Assembly (NCBI GenBank): GCA_964035545.1 | Contig: OZ037772.1 | Span: 9,998,318-10,062,317, forward strand | Origin: Bugula neritina | Taxonomy: Eukaryota > Bryozoa > Gymnolaemata > Cheilostomatida > Bugulidae | Reading direction: 5' to 3' | DNA length: 64,000 nucleotides | In this document: one piece after another, positions 57,701 through 64,000 of the stretch | Position numbering within the stretch: position 1 is the stretch's first letter | Layout: every line of letters begins with the position of its first letter | Program-made: the position numbers and the translations under genes | The notes under the pieces: generated by a model | What the model was told of the DNA's origin: nothing | Databases searched by the model: none | The model's input: only the letters and a program-made list of their open reading frames with translations

Positions 57701-60390
57701 TGATGTCAGTGCATTTCTCGCACGGCACCAGTCTCTCCGTGCATGTGATCATGTGTTTCTGGAGGAAATAAACAGCAGCACTCATAGTTACTGTACATAA
57801 TCATCCATCACAGTTGAAATAAACAGCAATACTACTATTTAGTCATCAGCCACTAAAACACTGTACGTAATCATCCACTATTACAATATTGTATAATTTA
57901 TTCATTCAGAATAATTTCTATGTATTTCACGTAAAAAACTATTTGGGGAAAAATCTGGAGCGAAAATATTGTGTTGCCAATAAAATTTGTTAACTCATCA
58001 ACTGTTAGACGGCTGGTGCACCCTTAGATAGTTTTTTATACTTTGTAAGCTTCGTTATTTTGAATGCAACCTTACTTCATCTTAAAGAAAAACTATTGCA
58101 TAAATATAGTGCGTGATTAGTCACATGACCTTACTTCAATGTGTTCTGATTCATTCTAAATAAATTTATTTTATGAAGGAAAAAAACCTATATTAGAACA
58201 CTGTAATATTACAATAAAAGATAAATATATATCTTAAGCCCTTGTAACTGTAGATGATTTGTTTATACTAGCGATTCTACTTCCTGGCTTTTAGAGAGTT
58301 CAATATAGCATAAGAATAACTACACAATTAAAATCAATAATTTGGAGTAATTGTCAACTGTAACCAAGTCGTTGGCAGGCAAAACAACAACACTGCTTAT
58401 GTAAGATGTAAAATGGCCCAAAGACAAACCAGAAAGAAGGTTATGAATACTTACCTCTAGGGTTCTGATGATCAGGGGAGTTGGGTCAGAACAGTCAAAC
58501 GGACACTTCACTGACATCCTGTTGATCTCCTTGTTTGTGGCATTATCTTTCATGACTAGCGTGAAGTCTATAGAAAATACAGAGTTCAAAGTTCAAGGCA
58601 AACCGAATAAACCATTTTATTCAAATCTTTCTATAAACAGCTCCGAGTTGGGAGCGACTGAGTTCAGTAGTTTGGGGTTCTCAAACTTTGAGTTGGTGGT
58701 TTCAACATAGAACTACCCCCCCCCCTGTGAACTCGAGATCTCACACTACTGCCCTTAGTCAGCCCCAACTCTGGGCTGCTTATAGACAATTTTGTTTTAT
58801 GCAACCTTAACTAACATGTAAACATTTAGAAAATTTGCTTGTTACTCTAATAATTGAGATGAAGAATTTCATTCTTGTTTAGAATGGCATGTAACAACTG
58901 GAGGATTTGGTCAGTTTATGAAATGAATTTAATTTGTAAACATGTAACAGTGTGAAATTATAATTATGCCCTTTAGATTATATATATGAAGTCATGCAAA
59001 AAGAGGCCTATGCTCTTATTACAAGGTGGTGTTATTGTAGGTTATATGCAATAGGATTGCGGTTAGTATATTTTTGCGATTGAAGTCTTGACCATGTTGA
59101 ATAATGGTTTGACTCAGAGGTTTAGAGGCAGACCTATCCTCGCGAGTCTGTTAGTCTGAGAATCTCCCTCCACATCCATTGGTCGATGCATGCTTGGAGG
59201 AAGTGCATCATAAGTGAGACTATCGTCAATTTCCATACGCGTCTTTCCGGAAACATCCGAGTTACTCATCATTAAACGGTTGCCGTCATCATTTGCCTCC
59301 AGTTGGCAGGCATCACATGTTTGCTGATCCTCAGGTCTACACAGTATCAAACCCCCGTCTCTCAAACAACAATATGCAAAGGAAACCACGCTAATATATC
59401 TGCAGGTAAAATCCAAACTACACAATAGGTTGAGATAATCCGATTAGAGAAAAGGAGTTGTCTCATTCCATGATTACCCACAACCCCTTGCAACAAATCT
59501 ATTTTCGTGTTTCTCTATTTTCGTATCATAAAATATAACGATTCTGTGAACAACAACTTTACATATTCAATCACAATACTTAAATTTAGTAGTATGGCAT
59601 CAGAGTTCATCTCAACAGGTGACAGTTATAAAATTTTAGTTTCTTATTTTGCTGATGCCAAACTAAGAATTTTTCATGAATATAGCAAGAGACCTGCAGA
59701 TGTACAGAGAGTATCAACTGCTGCAGAAGTACAGAGAATATTAACTGCTGCAGATGTACAGAAAATATCAACAGAAAATATTCCACAAGGTTCTACATAC
59801 AGGTTATGGATTATATCCTGACAAGCTTTACACATTCTGTGACCGCAGCTCAACTGCCATGGCTCTCTGGTGATCCGTTCATTCTTTCTCCCACACTCAT
59901 AGCGAGCACAAAAGTAAATCTCCAAAAGAAGTTTCTAGATAAAAACAAAAAGAAACATGTAAATTGTAGTCTGTAAACTAAAGTTACATTCAATAAAGCC
60001 TGAAATGCCTTACACCGGCTATACAATGCAGCAAAACCTTTCACAAGCAAAATTAAAAATAAAATTGAAACCTGTTGACTGCTTGAATTTGTTGACTTTT
60101 TAAAAAATTGATTTTTTTAAAAAAAAACTAAATCGAACGTCTACTGATTTCACTCAACATAGAACTATGTGCACTGGATTTACAGGTACATGTTATTCTA
60201 ATCAACTAAGTAACTGTTGAAACTCAATTTTGAACTGTTGAAAAATTTCTCAACACAACCTGAGAGATGCTACAAATACTCTGTTAGGATAGAACTAGAG
60301 GATATTTACCCGGTCTGTGAACAAGCTTAGCGGCCATCCTGTCCCCGACCAGGGCTCTATTACGCGGGGAGTACTCTTTAATGATGACAT
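51775..60390 (-). CDS. TRAF-type adaptor, gene D (complete)
   Basis: Thirteen minus-strand exons in phase give about 636 residues: 60390-60310, 59934-59801, 59399-59134, 58567-58455, 57758-57594, 57277-57149, 55793-55581, 54844-54711, 54103-53947, 53618-53474, 53128-53034, 52710-52545, 51887-51775. Exon number and all phases equal gene A. The RING-like region (28-95) has FCARYECGR, CGHRMCKAC and CDAC. Zinc fingers run to about 296 (VKCPFDCSD, CTERLVPCEKC, IDCPNKCGK, PPICSVCKNPY). A coiled coil follows (297-464). The MATH domain (465-612) has [30 protein letters not shown] and VDDTLFIEI. Unlike gene A it keeps the exon-5 finger, so it shows the ancestral layout. Likely role: receptor-proximal adaptor for NF-kB/JNK-type signalling in the cytoplasm. 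Confidence 0.92.
54906..55095 (-). mobile_element. tRNA-derived SINE copy 10, degenerate
   Basis: The minus strand keeps the B-box region GTGGTTCGAGTC, the body piece GAACATTCAGTCATAATTGC and a tail. The A box is nearly lost. It lies in gene D intron 7. Confidence 0.65.
55888..56096 (-). mobile_element. tRNA-derived SINE copy 11
   Basis: The minus strand has a head GGGGTCTAGGGGGTTACAG, a B box CGGTTCAAACC, a body CCAGTCATAATTGCTCCTGT and a tail GTTACTATAAACTTGTATGA. It lies in gene D intron 6. Confidence 0.82.
56799..56914. repeat. Near-perfect foldback (about 50-bp arms) in gene D intron 6
   Basis: Arms share TCATTTTA.TTA, then CTGGAAATCTCCAGTTTTT (19 bp perfect), and close on a short loop around TTTTTTACAATT. 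Either strand would give a long hairpin. It resembles a tiny palindromic MITE. A pre-miRNA-like hairpin is possible but unproven. Confidence 0.75.
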
Positions 60391-63246
60391 CAAGTTAAAT
60401 AGCAGAGGTTCTTAGTCTACAGAAACCGAAATCTATTACTTCAAATATAATTGTTTGTGATCTTGCAGCAATCACAAAACACAAAGAATCAGACTTTATT
60501 TTTTGTTGAGCCATATCGCTTGACATTTTAGAATTTAGAAAAGAGATATAACATGAAAGCCTGTTTGTCGCAAAAATATTTAACTAAAATAGGTGAATAA
60601 AAGAGTCAATCGTTATGGAAGTCAAATATTGTCATGATAATTTACTCAGCAGTATATAGGAAACACTTAACTTATTAATTAATGCTACAGCTGTGTAGGT
60701 GGTGAGCACAAGAATGCTATTGAAAACAAATAACAAGATATATATTTGTGTGTCATCAATAAACGTATAATTGGAGAACATGAGGCTACGTAATTTCATA
60801 TTATTGACATACTTTTAATTTGACTTGAAGTTAAGTATTCAGAGAACCTAAGCTTATACTTATACCTATAGGCAATAGTATACTATAGTGGTACTCATAG
60901 TCACACTAAGAATGTTGAGAGTAAAATATTGCCTGTAAAGTAAAAGTGAAATTGTAATCCCTAATACTGTAATATTAATAAATGAAATATTTAATAGTAA
61001 GACTTATACTAATAATAATACTAATAGTAATACTTAGTACTAACAGTAGACGTAGTCGTGAGTAGGTAGTGGGCGAGTAGTGAGTAGAGTAATGCTAATA
61101 ATTATAATAATAATACTAACACCAATAGTAATACTACAGTATTACTAATAGTACTAATAGTACTAAGAGTAATACTATTAGTATTAGTATTACTATTAGT
61201 ATTAGTATCACTATTACATTTGCTATTAATATTTACTATTATTATTACTATTAAGTATTAGTATTAGTAATACTAATAGTAAAACTAATTGTAAATGTAA
61301 TGGTCATAATTACTGTCAGACTATTAGTGTTATACTTATACCTATAGACTATAGTGATACTCATACGCATACGCCTACGGATACTGATAGTCGTTTTAAT
61401 TTAAATTTAAATTTCAATTTGTTCTGCTTAGAATCATTATCATGAATTTAATATTATAATAATTTAATTAACAATACTAATAACTAATAAATAATAGTCG
61501 TACTAATAACAATGCCAATAGTAATAGTAATAGTAATAGTTTATAAATATCATTGCAATATGATTATCATTATCATTATGATACTTAATATTTGATAGTA
61601 ATACTAATGTCTAATAGTAATACTCATAGTCATAGTGATAGTCATACTCATACTCATACTGACAGTGACAGCAAATACTAAATACATGAAACTAAAAATT
61701 TATTTATTATCACTATTCAACATACATTTCAACATATACTCACACACATCAACGTGTAAATAAATTACACTGATACTCCAACCGATCCTACTGGTATTTG
61801 TAGAGTAACTACAGTTGCCAGTCTCGCGTATACTGGGGAATTTTTATGGCGTAGTGGAGATGTTTCTAGCCTCAATTCCTTAGCTGAGTTTTTATTTGGG
61901 ACGCTTGATGATTCTCTCTCAATAGCATAATCGCTTTTGCCGTATTTCTATCCGCTTAAAAATAGAATATGTTGTAGTGGGGAATCCCCCAGCAAATTTA
62001 TTTCGCAGTTCTGATAACAAACGTAATTAAATTGGTAAATAGCTTTTCGTAAAGGCTTTATCATAATGCCTGTTTGCTTTTGTGTGATAGGTTGTTTAAT
62101 ATATCGCGGTTGCCATCGCCTTGCAAAATTGACTCTTTTGACCAACATATTAATATAAGTAGTGAACTGACAATAATACATATGGGAACACTTTGAAGAA
62201 TTTTAAACAGTGTAAGCATAACTAACATATTACATATAACATATATATGATTTATTTACAGATTTAATAGGCCTACATAGAGACTATTTAAAATATATCA
62301 CTACACATGAGTAAACGAGAGTCATATTATTACTTTTATGTTTATTTTCTTGCTTGTTATTTTTATGCTAACCATTAAGGCTATCTGGTTTCAAATTTAT
62401 TTGGCTTTTTGATAGTTTTGAAGTCCTGCATTTGAGCAAAACTATAATCATGAAACCAAATGCCTTAGGATGCATATTCCTATGTGAAATGAGAAAATAA
62501 GTGCATGGCTAATGAAGATAAAACAAACACTTTAATGTTTGGCAAAATTAAATATAATAATTTGCTTATTATAAACACAATAGGAATATTACATATTGAA
62601 TCAAAACTATTATAGTTCACGATACATTTTCAATAGAGAAGAATAGTACATTAAGAAATTAGAAAATAGTGACTTGTCATAAAAACTTGTGCAAGAAAAG
62701 TGCCAATCAATAAAATAATTTCGTATTATATTAAAATAAATATATAACAAGGCTAGAGGTAGCATTGCTAGTACTTCATAAAAAAACTAATTGTTAGACT
62801 AATAATAGCGACAGAAAACAAAACATTCAATTTAGATTGTACATGTATATAAGCTAGTTCAATTTATGGATAAAAATAATATCTTTATATTTTTGAAAAA
62901 AGATAATGTATATATTTCAATTGTAAAAAATATGTGGGAAATGAAAGGCAAGATTTAGAAAGTACTAATTTGCATGAGCTAGCAAATCAGTTAAATAGCC
63001 TGTGAGTGATAAATAGCAAGGAGTATCCAGGGATGTCTTAAACCGCTACAACAGAAACAACGTAGACTGAGTTCTATACTTCAAGTATTGCATAGGGTCA
63101 ACTCTTTATACTATAGTAAGTAAGGGTGGGTAGAAAGCCCCTTCATAACTCAACTTGTTGTAGCTACTGCAAAATTCAAACTTTAAACTCCTCAACTTCA
63201 CTTATCAAGCGCTCAGTGATCTCTTCAGTGACATTTAAAACTTAGC
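60391..63246. other. Upstream region of TRAF gene D
   Basis: This is AT-rich with TAATAC/AGTAAT palindromic triplet satellites at about 60990-61270 and 61590-61680. The 77-codon minus-strand frame at 61948-62181 matches no family I recognise. No promoter element can be named with confidence. Confidence 0.4.
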
Positions 63247-63551
63247 CATGCGAAAATTGAAATCACAAGTAGCAAAGGTGTCCACTGTGCGCGTTGAGAA
63301 AACGTTGAAAATGCTGAGCGACAAGTGCGAATCGTCTCTGTCATCGTCACCTAATTGGCTGGTAGTTATTCAGCGAGCCCAATTTCTTTAATTTCGTGCT
63401 ACATTCCAGCAAATTGCGTTCTATTGAAAGCGAGTGCGATTTAAAAATGAAAGCTTTATTTATCAGGCATCACTGACGCTACAGTGGACACCTTTACTAA
63501 TTGTGATTTCAATTTTCGCATGCGAAAATACGCACAGTGTGGCCCTAGGCT
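63247..63551. mobile_element. Second MITE copy, inverted and truncated at one end
   Basis: It matches 8829-9173 in reverse orientation along its length (GTGTCCACTGTAGCGTCAGT, CGACAAGTGCGAAT and others). It lacks the outer part of one terminal repeat and keeps the other intact (TTTTCGCATGCGAAAA ... GGCCCTAGGCT, then TTA). Confidence 0.88.
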
Positions 63552-64000
63552 TATTAGCCATTTCATAGAGTAGACATCAATAGAAAATATTGAGATTTCC
63601 ACTGTATTTATCAAGTATTTCACTATTCTTATGCTGTAGGACAGATAACTTCAAACTACTAATCTCACTTTAGTTCACTATTCATAGTACTATTGCACCT
63701 AAAAAACTCAACTATGTAGTTTCAAAACTATTAGAACACACACAGCTGCTATCATAAGACATTTATCAGTCGTTATTTCACACTTCAAAATTATTAAAAT
63801 GAATTTAAAACGTAGAAACTTACAGTTATAAGGAACGATTTCAGCAGAATGCAATTCCTAATCACTGGGTTGGCACTGCACACTTAAATTAACATCTTGG
63901 TTGACCACCTACAAACACAGGCACACGTCTGCGATAAAAGGATGAGGTGTCCCACGACAGTAGACAACTCCTACACATGTCCATTAATAAATGCGAGTCA
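63552..64000. other. AT-rich end of window
   Basis: No exon, RNA gene or named repeat is supported. Confidence 0.4.

Noticed and set aside
20890-58720. Poly-C and poly-G runs (about 20900, 29432, 44900, 50118, 58710)
   Set aside because: They are homopolymers that may be real or assembly artefacts; no common context beyond intronic or intergenic location.
61948-62181. 77-codon minus-strand ORF upstream of TRAF D
   Set aside because: No motif or family recognised and no link to the TRAF D start exon.

Overview
The window is AT-rich metazoan nuclear DNA. Genes are split into many short exons with GT/AG introns, and mobile and tandem repeats are dense. It holds TRAF-type adaptors, a MAP3K-type kinase, the SAGA subunit TADA1 and a U6 snRNA-like sequence. 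Gene content suggests a non-vertebrate animal (a sponge, cnidarian or other marine invertebrate). The sequence does not fix the lineage. I joined exons by hand from splice sites and reading phase; there is no transcript evidence.

Layout. 733-3622 is an internally deleted Ty1/copia retrotransposon (minus strand). 5253-17001 (+) is a ten-exon MAP3K-like kinase with a C-terminal beta-propeller-like region. Two inverted copies of one ~2.56-kb TIR transposon sit inside it (7726-10634 and 12447-15003). The second lies one base past an ancestral 3' splice site, inside a kinase-domain exon. 19012-25171 (-) is a complete ten-exon TADA1 gene whose introns are full of satellites. 27284-33130 (-) is a full TRAF (A). 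35099-38765 (-) is a tandem copy of its first six exons (B), with a likely 5' UTR exon near 42318. A Tc1/mariner element (38998-40779) sits in the first intron of B. 42526-42964 (-) is a U6 snRNA copy fused to a LINE 3' end. 44361-45165 is a TIR element. 46326-50528 (+) is a TRAF-derived gene with RING-like and zinc fingers but no coiled coil or MATH domain (C). 51775-60390 (-) is a second full TRAF (D). A MITE copy lies at 63247-63551. A tRNA-derived SINE family recurs at least eleven times.

How the genes relate. TRAF adaptors classically recruit MAP3Ks after receptor stimulation, so a MAP3K-like kinase next to four TRAF-type units is a suggestive signalling neighbourhood. TADA1 is a housekeeping chromatin gene and probably a bystander. 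The strongest novelty is structural: partial tandem duplication with phase-matched exons in TRAF A/B, zinc-finger loss through a new splice site, a MATH-less TRAF, and a transposon on a kinase splice junction that offers an in-frame replacement acceptor.
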